Below are positions 43,878 through 56,266 of a stretch of DNA of 64,000 nt, piece by piece. Numbering within the stretch: position 1 is the first letter of the stretch; each line of letters begins with the position of its first letter. The notes under the pieces were generated by a model. It was not told the DNA's origin, searched no databases, and was given only the letters and a program-made list of their open reading frames with translations. The position numbers and the translations under genes are program-made. The stretch is from Coturnix japonica (taxonomy: Eukaryota > Chordata > Aves > Galliformes > Phasianidae). The stretch spans positions 81,088,842-81,152,841 of the forward strand of contig NC_029519.1 of the NCBI RefSeq assembly GCF_001577835.2, in the 5' to 3' direction.

Positions 43878-43948
43878 GTAAGATCATCAAGGCCAACCTC
43901 AACCCATCACCACCATATCCGCCATGCCCACTGACCATGGCCCTATGA
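43878..43948 (-). mobile_element. CR1 LINE, worn 3' fragment lacking tail
   Basis: AGTAAGATCATCAAGGCCAA, CCTCAACCCATCACCACC and CGCCATGCCCACTGACCATG match the '..agatcaccaagtccaaccc..ccaccatgcccactgacca' region of reversed CR1. The terminal octamers and 'gttggaaaagacctc' block are gone. Confidence 0.72.
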
Positions 43949-46551
43949 AGAAACTGAATATTGGGCTGTTTACAATGGCAGATGAGAAATATGGATTCCA
44001 TTTTCTCTGCCCTGCCAGCTCTAGCTGGTGAAATAAAACATGGGAGGGATACCGAACCCCCTAAGAAAGAAGGCAATGACTATGACTACACCTCAATGGA
44101 AGGGATACCTGCTGGAGGCTTGCTGAGCATTTGGGATCTTTGGGTCTAATCATCTTAAACCACAACAGACTTTTGCAGAAGTAACCCTCAGAATTGCCCT
44201 TTCCTGAACTAGAGCCCATCAGTAGAGGTAAAGTTATGTCTTTTCAAAGCTAGTATTTGTCTCAGGGTGAAGGTTTTATACAGGGAAAAGGGAGATGCCA
44301 GTCTTGGCTTAGCAGAAGTGTGTGATCATATATCCTGGAGTCCATTGGTAGTGTCATGGACATGTCCCAGCAAAGGTCATACAGACAGAAAGTAAACCAA
44401 GCTTCATCCACATCTGGTAATGTCAAAGTACCCAAAGCTTCTGTTTCCTGCAGTGTCTCTGGAGAACTGGGCTCTCCTTGTGCCTGGTGACAGATTTAAA
44501 GATATATTCATGCAAACACAAAATTCTACCAGGTCAACAACAAGGCCACATTTCTATTCAGGAAGGTCCTGAGTTACCAGTAATGGGGAAAAAAAAAGTA
44601 TGACTGGCTTGCCCTGATTTGAGGACCATGAAATGAGCCTTTAGCTGGCAATGGCAGAGAGGCACAGTCCTTGAGGAAGGCGATGGAGGAAGGCTCTCTG
44701 CCACCAGACCTACAGGTTTCTTTCTGAAGGCATAGCTGAGCTCCCCGTGTCTGCCTTCAGCACAGCTGCCCAAGCAAGGTCTGACCCAAATTACAGCTTA
44801 GCCTGAGAACCGCTGAGCATTAATAACCCAAGAAAGCTGCTGTGTTTGCCAAATCTACTTCATTTCTGCCTCGGAGCTGTCTTGCAATTGGCTCCAGTGA
44901 TGGACACAGTGAAATCCATGTTGACATGTAACCCATGTCTCCCTCTGTAAAGCTCCCACAAGAAAAGCAAGATGTTGCACAAAGATCTCCCCGGTGCTGC
45001 TGGGCCTGAAACACTTCCAGGTGCTGGATGGAGGCATCAAAGCAGTCCACAGTTCCCCAAGTACACTGAAAGCCTGTATAGGAAAGCAAGTCTGCTACAA
45101 CTCAGACCCGTCCAGTGGCATTTCCCTGAATGCTTTCCAATTGGCAGTTGTGCTTCTTGGATCATAGATTCCATATTCACCTAGTCATGACAACAGATAA
45201 TGGAGTAAAATGGCTTCTTAGCGTCTTCCTGGACCCCCTCTCATTTCACATCCACAGCACCTCAGGGCTGCCAGCCCCATCCCTGGCCTGAAACACCATC
45301 AGCTTGAAGCCTCTGTAAATATGAAATAACCCAGAACACTGTGGGCAGTTTCTAGAAATGCAAACCTGAGTCCAAATTGGTGTAGATTGGACCATTTGTG
45401 CACACTCTGAGAGCAGAAATGCAGGGAGCATTTAAGGAACAGTTGGGGAGAAAGCAATCAAGAAGAATGCAACAGAAAAAGAAGGGGAAAAAAAATAAGA
45501 TAAGTAGTTGTGATAAACACTTGGTGTACTGGAAACAGCAGTGGTTTAACAGGGAAGGGCCCCCCCCCAAGAGAGCAAACAGATGATGTTTTGAGATGGT
45601 GGAGGGTGGGAGGAGAGCAGCCTCCAAGGAAAAACACAGCAAAAAGGTCAAGATGGAGAAAGAGCCACAAAACAAGCAGAGAGAGCACAAAGCAATCCTT
45701 AATTAGAGGAGGAAAAAGAAATAATGTGCAACAAATTGCAGAGAGTGCTGGCAATTAGCAGCAAGGAATCCATTCCCTTCTGCACACAATAGACTCCAGA
45801 TAAGAACATCCATTTCAGGATGTTTTGCTCAAGTATGGCTCGGAGCAAGAAGTCATACCCATGTGGGCATGCGTGCTGACACCGTCTATGCAAAAAAAGG
45901 AAAGATTTGTCATGAAAGGATGAGGGGAACCCAGACAAGACTGGAAAAATGAGGATATAGAAAAGCGAAAGGATATAAGAAAAGCATTCCTGATTGACAG
46001 TGCTCTAAGTCAGCTGAAACATTGGGTGTTTGAGACCAAATAACATCAGGCGCATCCTTCCTGAATGGACACTGCACTGGAGCTCATGGTAGGTGCCCCT
46101 AAGCCTGTTTTGGCATCTACAGCAGTGAGCTTCATTGCATTGAGTGATTCAGGATGATGCAGGATTAACTACCCATACTCCCACTGGAATTGATTCTGTA
46201 AATAACTTCAGCAAATGCTTTGTGCTAAACAAAAGTACAAACTGAAGGGACCAGTTCTTCACCCCAGTGGCTCTTGAACCAACCCAGCATACTTTTCTTG
46301 GATATAGAGCTCTCTCTATGTCTGTGACTCAGTGTGAGCACATTACCTCTGCTCCCCAGTACATCCTAATGCTGCCAAGATCAGCTCCTGATGGGTGGTA
46401 TCTCTCTGAAGCAAAATAGCTCAATTGGTTTTGATTATGTTGCAAGGCATTGTTTTTTGTTCAAGTTTTCTGGAAGACTCCCAGCTCTATTAGTCATTCT
46501 GGCCTTCAATGGAAGGTGGAGATGATGGGATGGGTGTTTCTTCACTTCTTC
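43949..46551. other. Unique sequence, nothing recognised
   Basis: 2.6 kb with frames of up to 112 codons (45352-45690, minus) and a 9-base C run at 45561. No domain, dispersed repeat or tandem array was recognised. Confidence 0.4.
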
Positions 46552-46778
46552 ATTAGAAAAAGGTTCTTCACCAGAGGGTGGTCGGGCATGGAACAGGGCT
46601 CCCCAGGGCAGCTGTTATGGCACCAAACTTGCCAAAGTTCAAGGAGCAATTTGGGCAACACTGTCAGAAATATGGATTTAATTTAGTGTGTTCCTGTGTG
46701 AAGCCAGGAGTTGGACTCAGTGACCCTTGTGGGTCCCTTCCAACTCAGGATGTTCTACGAGGCTGTGATTCTGTGATC
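46552..46778 (+). mobile_element. CR1 LINE, ~227-bp 3' fragment (GGCACC... subfamily)
   Basis: TTAGAAAAAGGTTCTTCACC, AGAGGGTGGTCGGGCATGG, ATGGCACCAAACTTGCC, GGGCAACACTGTCAGAAATA, GGAGTTGGACTCAGTGACCC, TTGTGGGTCCCTTCCAACTC and AGGATGTTCTACGAGG, then the tail. Partner of the 5891 copy. Its frame mirrors the ORF2 C-terminal region only briefly. Confidence 0.94.
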
Positions 46779-49700
46779 TCCTGCCTAACAAAGGGATTGC
46801 CAAGTTACAGCTCTGGATCTAAACGTGGACAGGCAAGTACAGCTCACCCACTGCAGGTGGGATTTAACACATTGATTTCACTGCCCACGTGTAGATGTCT
46901 CCATATAGGTGGTCCATACATGCACTACATGCAACTGAGTGCCCACAGCAGAATTAGGACAGCCAGTCACCACTGAAGTGCCACACCACTGGACAGAGAG
47001 AGAAGTTTAAATTCAGGGAACAAGGGGCTCTGTAGACCTTCGGTGATTTAATAGGTGACCAAATACTTGTTGAATGTTTATGTACCTACCTATGGTGGCT
47101 GAAGGCCCAGCACTACTGGAGATGCCCATGGATGTCCCACCTACCCTCCATCTTCTACTCCAAAATGAGTCACATCTTATGTCCTATTTGATATCCTGGA
47201 GCAAAAGCCTTGGAAATCCTAAAGAGCCTGAATGGTGGGGTGTGCCTCTGACTTGGAGGATGGGGCAGAGAGGAATGGGAAGGTGGGAAGATGCAATGAT
47301 AGAACAGGCTGGGTTGGTGGTACACAATTTACACCTGAGGATGGCAAAGGAATCTGGAGGCACTGATGTGCCATGGGTGTAATGGGGCTCTGGGTCTGAG
47401 AGGGAGATAAGAGATGGAGGAGTAGGCAGGCAGTCCTATATCCCAATGCCATCATCTCCAGGGTGGACATCAGTCTGACTTTTTTTTCCCCATAGACAGT
47501 CACAGAAAGTTTAATCTGTGAGATGAATGGTTGAAAATAAGGGTTGGGGAGTGAGGGGAAGGAAGGAAAAACAGAGTTTGGAACAGGAACTGGTGGGAGA
47601 ACAGGCAGAAAAGGATGCCAGAGATGATAGAAAACATCCAAGCTCAGAAATGTGCCACAGGACAGGCTGAAACAATAGGGTTGTTGGGGCAGTTGTAGTT
47701 TATAAAGGGTAGGCAGCAAAAGGCTGTGGCTTTTTAACACAACAGAACTGACCTAAGGGGTCTGAACCTCTTCTGAAAATAAGCATAGACATATATACTG
47801 TTTGGGTCTTTTTCCTTCCAATTTTAAAGACCTTTTTCATTGGCTTCCAGCAGTGCAAGCACAAGCCAAGTACAACCTTCACTTCTTGCCATGCTGAAGC
47901 AAAACAAGCCAAACAAATCAAGAAGTCCCTTTGAAACTCATTGATTTGTGATAAAGCTGAGTAAAATATTTACCATAGGATTCCATCCCAGACAGAGGCA
48001 AAGGGAAACATGAGTGGAAAGAAGGGGCGAGGAGGTCTGTTTGGTAGAGCTGAACATGATTTCAGATACAGATATATCAGTGTTTGAAAAATAAACATCT
48101 CACTGCAATTTTGTTCTCGAGGGAAAGCTCTCCTATTCCATCTTTCCTTATTCTTGAGCTGGGAATTAATGAAATATCCAAGAAAGCTCCTGCATTTTAA
48201 ATACAAATCTTAACGCCTTCGTCTTTCCAAAAGAAAAAACACCAACCAACCCTTCCAACAATTAAAATCAAGACAACTCAAGCCAAATTGAAGAGCACAT
48301 CTTATTTTGTTTCTAAATTTCTTGGCCAAAAAAAAGAAAATCAACTCCTTGCATTTGAAGCTTAATTCTGCCTTTTGTATCAGAGTTATTCTGTGAAGAC
48401 AAAGTGTTTGGGAACCTGAATTCTGTTAAACCAGCCCCGTGCTATAAGGAAATCATTCCCTCTGCACAGCTAGAGCTGCACGCTGACACTGAGAACATTT
48501 CATATATTAGATATTAGAAAATGAACCTCATGTGTGTGTCAGATATCTGGTTAACATGCGCCGTTCTGCCTCTTCTCTTGAATTTTCCAACTCCTCTATC
48601 AGAAATGCCATTCACTTCTCAGCTAAATATTTAATTCAGGAGCAAAGGATTCTCTTTTTTGAGGGGGGGGAGGGAGGATAAATGTCTGTCACTACCTCCT
48701 ATCAGTAGTAATGAAAGTCATATGATGCAGCCTTCAGCATCACAGAGGTGAGCAGATTGTGGCTGTTGTTGATGGGTAACAAATTCTTTTGGGGAAGGAG
48801 CTGACACTGTGTTGATGGTGATCACCACCCAACTCCTGGATCCTCCCAGGACAGAGATGTCACTGGGACACACCAGCACCATGTTCCCATTTGCACCATC
48901 AGGTTGTATGAGTGCTGGGGCTGGTAGTGCAGAGTGGCTTACTCACCCTCACCCTCAGGACAGTCCTTCTCCAGCTCCAACATTCCTCACTCAGCTCTGG
49001 CCCATAAACTCTCATGCAGACAAGCTGGTTGTGACACCCAGCCATTTCATCATGGTTCTGTCCACTGTTTTCCACCACATCCCAGTGATGCCCAAGGAAA
49101 AATCAAGCCCCCAAACTTGCCTTACTTCCTAATAAAAAGAAACCCTAAACATGGCTCAAAATCACTGCCAAAGCCCCCAGCTCTGCTTGAAGCACTAAAG
49201 CACAAGCCACAGCACCAAGACAGAGCAGCAGACATGGTGCTTCTCATTTCCATTCCAATTTAGTCCAGCATCCTCAAGAAGCAAAGCCACGTGCAGGCAC
49301 TGATAGTGGATTTCATACAAAGCAATCAGAACGCAATAATATTCTCCCCAGTAAACGTCCCGGCAAAAGCCTGGGAGACGTTGACATTATTTGCATCTTT
49401 ATTGTTCCTGAGCAATAGAGCAACGATGTTGCCGTGTTTTGACTAAATAGACGAAGAGAGATGTTGTTTTGTTGCTTCTTTGAGTGTGGAAAGATTAAGC
49501 CCAATTACACATTCGCTCCATCTCCTCCCATTCACACATACAGATTCCTCTGCTGAAATTGCAGAACCGCCCTGCGAGTTATTTAAGGCAGGCATTAATG
49601 GAGAGTGAATATCATGGGCACGAAATGAAGGGGAATGCCACCCACTGAGCTGGATTATGATGATTTCTTATGGTTGGGTCGAGAGTGGAGGTGCTTGGGA

Positions 49701-51149
49701 AGTACACAGGAAGGTATGGCAAAAACTGGGGCTGGCACCTGGAGGATAAGCCTCCATCAGCAAACTTCCCGTGTTCTATTGCCAAATATGCTGCCTTCCA
49801 TCCTAGATGGAACCACAGTGCTCTGGGGCAGACCAAACCCCCCTCTGCAATTACAATGAGCCTTACAATGCAAATCCCATCCTTTCTTCCTCCTTTTTCT
49901 GCTGTGAGTGTCCTCAGACAACCCAGACCACTGCCAGGGAGAAAATTACAATGTCATTTTGGCTGTCAGGATGCTGGCTTGGCATCAGCAAACGTCCAGA
50001 GGAGGAACAAGGAGGGCAAGAGGGAGAAGAGAAAGGCAAGCAAAGGTTTGTGCAGTAAAATGGGCACAGCTGGTGATGCAAAAAAGGAGTGGCAAGGAGC
50101 CAGCATGGGTTTTGCTCTCTGGCTTTTCCATCTGGAGATGGGAAAGAAGGAACCATTTCTTGAAGGTCTGGAGGAGGAAAAGTCCAGGTGGGGAGGCTGA
50201 CCAAAGGCAGCCCATATTGACCAGGGAAAGGCAGCACCTGGACTTTGAAAGCTTCCTAAGAATGCTGTCCATACTTAAATTTAGGCTTGAAAGTTCTGGA
50301 AAGTGAAAATGGCAGAGCACTGCCACATTGCATTCCAGTCCTCCGGGCCATTTCCAGTCTTTCAGCCCACTGGGAAAGGGGCTTGGGGGCTTATTGGGCA
50401 GGGTGGTGAAGGGTTGCTGAGCATGTCATCCTCTTTATAATGAGAAATAACAGTTGGGTGGTGTTTATGGGGATGGCCTCGGCCTTGGGTCTTCCAAGAG
50501 CCTCCATCCATTGGGCTGGCAAGGAGCCTGGAATGGTGATGGCTGGATATAGCCCAGCTGGGATGAGCAAAATAAATCCTCCCATGGCAGAGGGGCAATT
50601 ATGGGAGAGAGATATGCTACCCTGGAATAACTCACCCTGCAGGGTGGGAGAACTTAAAGAAGAGTGATGAGAAATCCAAGCAAGGAGTAAATGGGAATGG
50701 TAGCTGAAGCAGCCTTGGTGTGGCAGCTTTGACCCTCTACACCCCTGTTGCTTTGGGATGTTTTTGTCAGTCTTTTCAGGTGAAGCTCATGGCCAAGGGA
50801 AGAGCCTGCATCAGACCTGTGCACAGTTTCAACCGGGTTTTGAAGACAAGTGCAGCAGCAGGGTCTCCCACCATTGCCTTGCCATTGTATTCCATCCAGC
50901 AGTGAATTTCTAAGCATCTGTCCCATTTGACCCAGGGCACAGACACATGCTGCTACACAAGAGCTTTTTAAGTCCAAGCATAACAGCTCGTCTTCCCTTG
51001 AGAGATGTAAACAGTGGATGCTGCTAACAGCTCTTCCTGTATCTTAGCATTGTTAAGGACTAAAAGATGCCAGCGTTCTTAGGAAGCAAGAAAAACAACT
51101 TTATCCCTATAACCATTTCCCCATTAGGGAAACTGATTCACTGGCAGGG
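46779..51149. other. Long unique stretch without CR1
   Basis: About 4.4 kb. The longest frames are 173 codons (47219-47740, minus) and 176 codons (49670-50200, plus), both overlapped by other open frames of over 100 codons and without recognisable domains. 49300-49510 is notable for about seven CpGs in 160 bp and an ATTTGCAT octamer (49389-49396) followed by ATTGTT. An 8-G run lies at 48664. Confidence 0.36.
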
Positions 51150-51239
51150 GTTTAGTGGGAATGGTGGGGATGGGATGATGACCAGCCCTGATGATCTTAG
51201 CAGTCTTTTACAACCTTAATGATTCAATGATTCTATGAC
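51150..51239 (+). mobile_element. CR1 LINE, 3' terminal fragment
   Basis: GTTTAGTGGGAATGGTGGGG, CCAGCCCTGATGATCTTAGC, AGTCTTTTACAACCTTAATG and ATTCAATGATTCTATGACTT. Confidence 0.92.
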
Positions 51240-51930
51240 TTGACTGGAGTTAGAAAGGCCAGGGGCAGTGCTGGCAGATCATCAATTTATCTACACACAC
51301 TTGGGACTTGCACAGGTGCAAACTGCATTTGCACATTTCACGTGTTATCCCCAGGGAGCAATCTTGGCACCATACCCAAGGCTAGAATTGAGCCAGATGT
51401 GCTTACCCACCTATGACACGAAAGCTTTCAATGTTTTTTCCAACTCCACATGCTTGTTTGGAGACATGCATTTGGATTTGCACCCCTTGAGTTTGGATAC
51501 CTTCCTCTTGGAAGCATTTCTTATCAGTAACAATGGCAAGGAGACCAGTGATATCTGTGCTGTGGTCCATGCAATCCAGCACGGTCAGACTTCAGCCATT
51601 CCCAAAGCAATAACCTTGGTGTGACAGCTCCCATAGGTAGTAACATATAGACATAGACACACCTGCTGGGGGGCTACAGCCCAGAAATGTCCCATATTTT
51701 TGTATACTTGTTTCACACAGTCATTGCTGCAGCTTCCTGACAACTAGGACAAACCCACCTTGCTTCAGGTATCTGATTATCAGTACTTCTGCTGAGAAAT
51801 GTTATATTTAAAGCAACCACAAACCCATGGGTTGGGTGAAGACACTCTAGAAGAAAGCCCACCCCATGCACGAAAGCTTATTTCCTTCTGGTCCCCAGTG
51901 AGACACGGTAATAGAAGAACTCAGAGTTCT
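51240..51930. other. Unique sequence, nothing recognised
   Basis: A 118-codon plus-strand frame (51268-51624) has no recognisable domain and no competing long frame, so it is slightly better than most, but there is no positive evidence for coding. Confidence 0.35.
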
Positions 51931-52110
51931 TACCCAGGGAAGTTGTGGATGTCCCATCTGTGGTGATGTTCAGAGTTGGGTTGGATGCAGTCCTGGGCAG
52001 CCTGGTCTGGTGCCTGACTTAGTGGTTGGTAACCCTGCTGATGGCAGGGGGGTTGGACTGGTTGTTCTTTGAGGACAGTTCCAACCCAAGCCCTTCGAAG
52101 ATTCTATGAC
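51931..52110 (+). mobile_element. CR1 LINE, ~180-bp 3' fragment
   Basis: TACCCAGGGAAGTTGTGGAT, GGTTGGATGCAGTCCTGGGC, AGCCTGGTCTGGTGCCTGAC, TTAGTGGTTGGTAACCCTGC and GATGGCAGGGGGGTTGGAC, then TTCCAACCCAAGCCCTTCG. Same subfamily as 10414 and 56148. Confidence 0.95.
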
Positions 52111-53520
52111 CTCATAACCACATCTGTGACTTCCAGACACATTTGCATCTCGGCAGGAACCAATGGGATTTATGTGTATCACGGCCTTCCTTTTCTGGCC
52201 AAAGCCAGGGCTTTTACAAAAGATTTTCTTCTAATTGGCTTTCAGCACGATGCCATCCAAAGCCCATTGGGCACTCTGGGGAAAGGACTGTGAAACTCTG
52301 GGCTCTTGCTGGATTTGAGCATCCAAGCTTATTGCCCCAGAGGACTGACTCTGCTCAGGTCTCAAAAATCTGACTTAGTTAACACCAGAAAGATCTTTCC
52401 TTGCTGAAACATGGCTTACATGGCAGCATTTGTGCTCTTCTCAATGGCATCAAGGATGGCGATTGTGGGGTAGGGGGGCAGGAAAAGCTCTATGATTAAG
52501 TGACTGAACTGAAAAAAGGCATTTTTGGACTTATCTGAAAGGTATACATTTCATTACTATTTTTTTTCTCTGTAAAATCATTTGAACAAAATAAGCCCAT
52601 TTTGTTTACTTGGGAACTTATTTCCATTTAAAATAAACACATTTGTGTTTTAACTTGAAGCGAAGAAAGTGAAATACTGTTTGTAAGGGAGGTATTAAAC
52701 TGTTTGAAGGGGGTGGAAACAAAGTTAAATTGAAGCTTTTCTTATCAAAATCATCTGGATTGGTTATTTGGACTCAAAGGATGAACCAAGATTGATAGAA
52801 AACCCCAGCATGTTGTAGTTGACATGAAAGTATTTCTTTCCAGGTAAAGAAATCCAGGTGAAAATGTTTCTCTGCATCCAGCAATGATTGTTTCAGGAGT
52901 AGAATTAGGATTTAAAGCTTGGGCCACACAGATTAATCCATTCCCCCCAAGCCCAGCCAAATCCGCTTTGAGAATGGCCAGGGTGGAAGAGGAGGGGGAA
53001 GAGACTGCTGCCTTCGTAGGCTTTGGCATCCACTTAGCTTGAAAATGAGAAAGAAAGCAACGTAAGACCAGGACAATTAGATCCTGGGCAGCACAGACCT
53101 TTCCAAAAATGAAAGACAGCAAGGGGAATTAATGGGCATAAATGCAACCCAGTAATTAATTGATAAATGGCATTAGAGACTTTTCTAAAGAGGAAGAGTC
53201 CAACGTGACTTATCTTCTCAAAGGCAGAAGACAATTTCTCCCTCCTTTCACCTTGCAGATAAGGACAGAGAGGAGGGATCTTTCCATTCTGAACCTTAAG
53301 AGGAATCTGGAAGTTGAAGACAAAGGAGAAAGAGCCCCATGTGATAGAACACAGCGGGCTGTTATTATTGACCGAACTATCGAGGCTGGAGGAGAGCAGT
53401 GTGCAATTATTCACCACTGAATAATTCCTCTCTCAAGGCTGGGAGCAAAATGGGAGGGGGAAAAAGCTGCAAAGGCAACAGGGTTATTCCTCATGGAGTT
53501 GCAGTGGGGTTGGTTGTGTT
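52111..53520. other. Unique sequence, AT-rich in the middle
   Basis: 52550-52740 is AT-rich with TTTAAAATAAACAC-like sequence. Two minus-strand frames (123 codons at 52751-53122; 127 codons at 53034-53417) overlap in different phases. No domain was found. Confidence 0.4.
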
Positions 53521-53677
53521 ATCATAGAAAGGTCTGAGTTGAAAAGGACCACAATGATCATCTGGTTTCAACTCCCTGCTATGTGCAGTGTCGCTAACCA
53601 CCAGACCAGGCTGCCCAGAGCCACATCCAGCCTGGCCTTGAATGCCTGCAGGGATGGGGCATCCACAGCCTCCTTCA
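53521..53677 (-). mobile_element. CR1 LINE, ~157-bp 3' fragment (GCACATAGCAG subfamily)
   Basis: ATCATAGAAAGGTCTGAG, TTGAAAAGGACCACAATGAT, CATCTGGTTTCAACTCCCTG, CAGGCTGCCCAGAGCCACA, TCCAGCCTGGCCTTGAATGC, CTGCAGGGATGGGGCATCC and ACAGCCTCCTT. It corresponds, reversed, to the last half of the 10711 element. Confidence 0.95.
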
Positions 53678-53811
53678 ATTGTTCCTCCAGTGAAAATCTT
53701 TCTGTACAAACCTTCTCTCCTTCTTCCTCAGGCAATGGGGCAGTGGGGTATTGGGGGCCACTTCTCTTTGCTACAGCTGCAGTTCCCCTGATAGCCCTTG
53801 TGCATATAAGA

Positions 53812-53915
53812 TCACAGAATCATAGAATGGCTTGAGTTGGAAGGAACCCTTAAAGGTCATCTGGTCAAACTCCCATGCATTGAACAGGGACACCCATGGC
53901 TCCATCAGGTTGCAT
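53812..53915 (-). mobile_element. CR1 LINE, 3' fragment
   Basis: CACAGAATCATAGAATGGC, TTGAGTTGGAAGGAACCC, TTAAAGGTCATCTGGTCAAA, GGGACACCCATGGCTCCATC and AGGTTGC. It lies 135 bp from another reversed CR1 of a different subfamily. Confidence 0.94.
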
Positions 53916-54460
53916 TGCTCCTTTGACCAAGCTGAAAGGTCTCATCTGTGCTACAAGATCCTCCACCAGCCCCTTCCCATCTAACCTGAAGCATCCACCT
54001 CCCCAAGACATCCTGCAAGCAACCACATCACCACAGTTCCCAACAGCACAGCGAGGATATTTTCAGGGCTGAATAAGCCTGAAAACTGAGACACTTCCCT
54101 CTTCCCCTGCTAGACACATCATTAACAATATGTTGAATCCCTAGGCGAGATTAGCTGATAGATGGAAACACACCAGTTTCAGTGCCAAAGTGTAGGCGTC
54201 TACACTCCTACGGCCACAGTCAAAGTAGACCAAAGACTCTCTTTCAGTTGCCTGAATTTAAACATCTTGTGCCCCAGAGAATGGAAGATGCTCTTTCCAT
54301 GGGAGTAGGAAGATGATTGGGGAACAGTGCGGCCAGGCCAGACAGGTCATGAAGAAATAGACCAGAGCCAAATTATCCTGAACTGGAGCTGGCACCAGTG
54401 CACAGCTCTTCAATTTGCACAAAAGCCCTTGATTTCAGTATTTAAAGAGAGCTCATAAAC
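53916..54460. other. Unique sequence, nothing recognised
   Basis: No frame of 60 codons or more on either strand and no recognisable repeat. Confidence 0.48.
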
Positions 54461-54524
54461 AATCATAGAATCATAGAACATCCTGAGTTGGAATGGACTC
54501 ATAAGGATCATGGAGCCCAACTCT
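54461..54524 (-). mobile_element. CR1 LINE, 3' terminal fragment
   Basis: AATCATAGAATCATAGAACA, TCCTGAGTTGGAATGGACTC and ATAAGGATCATGGAGCCCAA. The two tail octamers are intact. Confidence 0.93.
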
Positions 54525-55580
54525 AATAAGATGGAGACTGACTTTTAAAATCATAGTGGTAAGACAAAAGGGGGCCATCTTTTCTCTAGATGGGGTCGTG
54601 AGATAGCACAGTGCATGCTCCGGTCTTACTCCTACATGGACAATAAGATTCAGCTAGGATGTATTTCTTCTCTTGGGATCAGGAAGACCTGTTTCTCCAG
54701 CCCACAAACCATCCTCTGTTCCACTTGGTATAGTGCATTAAAGTCTATAGCTGGAAACCCCTGAAGTATTTATCTGATACCCCTACTCTTTGCAGAGCAG
54801 CTCCTCAGTCCCCACACCCACTGGGTGGCAGGCAGACAGAACAGTTCAGCAGCTATTCATTCTTGTCATGAAAATAGGTGCAATCTCCAGCCAACGTGCC
54901 AAGCCAATTCAGCTAAAACCTGCACAATTGCCCTGAGCTGAATCAATAGCCCCCAGCTTCATTGCTGGAACAGGTCACCAGCTTATCAAGGGAAAGCTGA
55001 AATCATTCATAGGATGCTTGTGGTTTCTCTGTCCTTGTGATGGCTTTCCTGAACTCTGTCCAAAGCAGAGACATGTCATTTAGATTCTATTAAAACAAAG
55101 CCTTCCATTAAAGGTGCACGTACACACGCGCAGGGAGAGAAGGAAGGAAGAGAAACGAAGGAGGGAGCTGGGTGTCCTTGAGGTCATGCAATCTAACAAA
55201 TCACAGCGAAGCCATTAACACCACGAAATGACAGGAGGCAAAACAAGGCAGAATGTTAAGCGCCCAGTGCTACCAAATCCATCAGCTGCCCCCATTATTC
55301 TGATGGTGTGTCGGTGCAGTATATAATCATCAAAATTGGTATTCTGCTGCAAATCATCCCTCCTCGGCTTTCAGTCTGGGATGAGTTTTGCTGGTCATCA
55401 GGGATCAAGGAGAAAGCATGGAGCTCACTCATCAGAGTCATAAGACTTCAAGTGTGATGTAGTTTTGGAGGCTGGTGGCAGCAAAGCTTGTAGTGTGCTA
55501 CATTTCCAAGGCTGCAGGGCGTCCTATATGAAACTCAAAATGAAACCTCATTTATGGGTCTTCTTCCTCCTGCATTAAGA
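54525..55580. other. Unique sequence, no open frames of note
   Basis: Neither strand has a frame of 60 codons here. 55120-55170 is purine-rich (GAGAGAAGGAAGGAAGAG). No repeat family was recognised. Confidence 0.48.
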
Positions 55581-55765
55581 TCATGGAATCATAGAATCAC
55601 AGAATCATTCAGGTTGGAAAAGACCTCCAAGATCCCCAACCCCAACCCATCCCACCATGCCCACTGACCACATCCCTCAGTGCCACATCTCCATGGCTTT
55701 TAAACACATCCAAGGATGGTGACTCTCCCATTCCCTGGGCAGCTGTGCCAGTGCTTCACCACGCA
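55581..55765 (-). mobile_element. CR1 LINE, ~185-bp 3' fragment
   Basis: The tail has three octamer-like units (ATCATGGAATCATAGAATCA). Then come CATTCAGGTTGGAAAAGACC, TCCAAGATCCCCAACCCC, CCATCCCACCATGCCCACTG, ACCACATCCCTCAGTGCCAC and TCCCTGGGCAGCTGTGCC. One of the least diverged members of its subfamily. Confidence 0.96.
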
Positions 55766-56147
55766 AACCATCCTGAGTGTCACGGAGCTCTGCAGCACCA
55801 GAGGCACCTTGGGGTGGCTGCCAGTAACCCTGTGGTCATTCTCTGTCTCTCAAGTAGAGACCAACATTGCATACTCTACTTTAAACACCTCCAAAGGGAA
55901 GGCTGGCAAGACCCAGGTAGCAGAGTCCAGACCAAGTGTGATGCTATCGACATTCCACAAACAAAAGAGTCAGCAGGTATCAAAGCTTCCATCTAAGAGA
56001 TGAAGGAGAATGAGCAGATAAGCTGATGGACACCCAGAAAAGACAAGTGTGCCACTTTCAGTTGTGTTTTCCCCATCTTCAAATCCAGCCACAAGCAATT
56101 CCCAGTGCACTGCAGGACATCTGAATGGGGCAGCATAATCAGCATCA
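55766..56147. other. Unique sequence, nothing recognised
   Basis: Frames of 83-95 codons in two plus phases start inside the CR1 on the left. No domain was seen. Confidence 0.42.
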
Positions 56148-56266
56148 TTTGGGCAGCCTGATCCAGTGCCATATTTGGAGGCTGGCAGCCCTGCCTGTGG
56201 TGGGGAAGTGGAACTTAATGATCCCTGGGGTCCCTTCCAACCCAACCCATTCTGTGATTCTATGAT
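56148..56266 (+). mobile_element. CR1 LINE, 3' fragment
   Basis: CATTTGGGCAGCCTGATCCA, GAGGCTGGCAGCCCTGCCTG, GGAACTTAATGATCCCTGGG, GTCCCTTCCAACCCAACCC and ATTCTGTGATTCTATGATCA. Confidence 0.95.

Noticed and set aside
47219-47740. 173-codon minus-strand open frame
   Set aside because: A Pro/Leu/Ser-rich product typical of the antisense of purine-rich DNA, with no domain and no conserved start context.
49670-50200. 176-codon plus-strand open frame
   Set aside because: Overlapped by open frames of over 100 codons in two other phases and on the minus strand, with no recognisable domain and no splice-like context that I could support.
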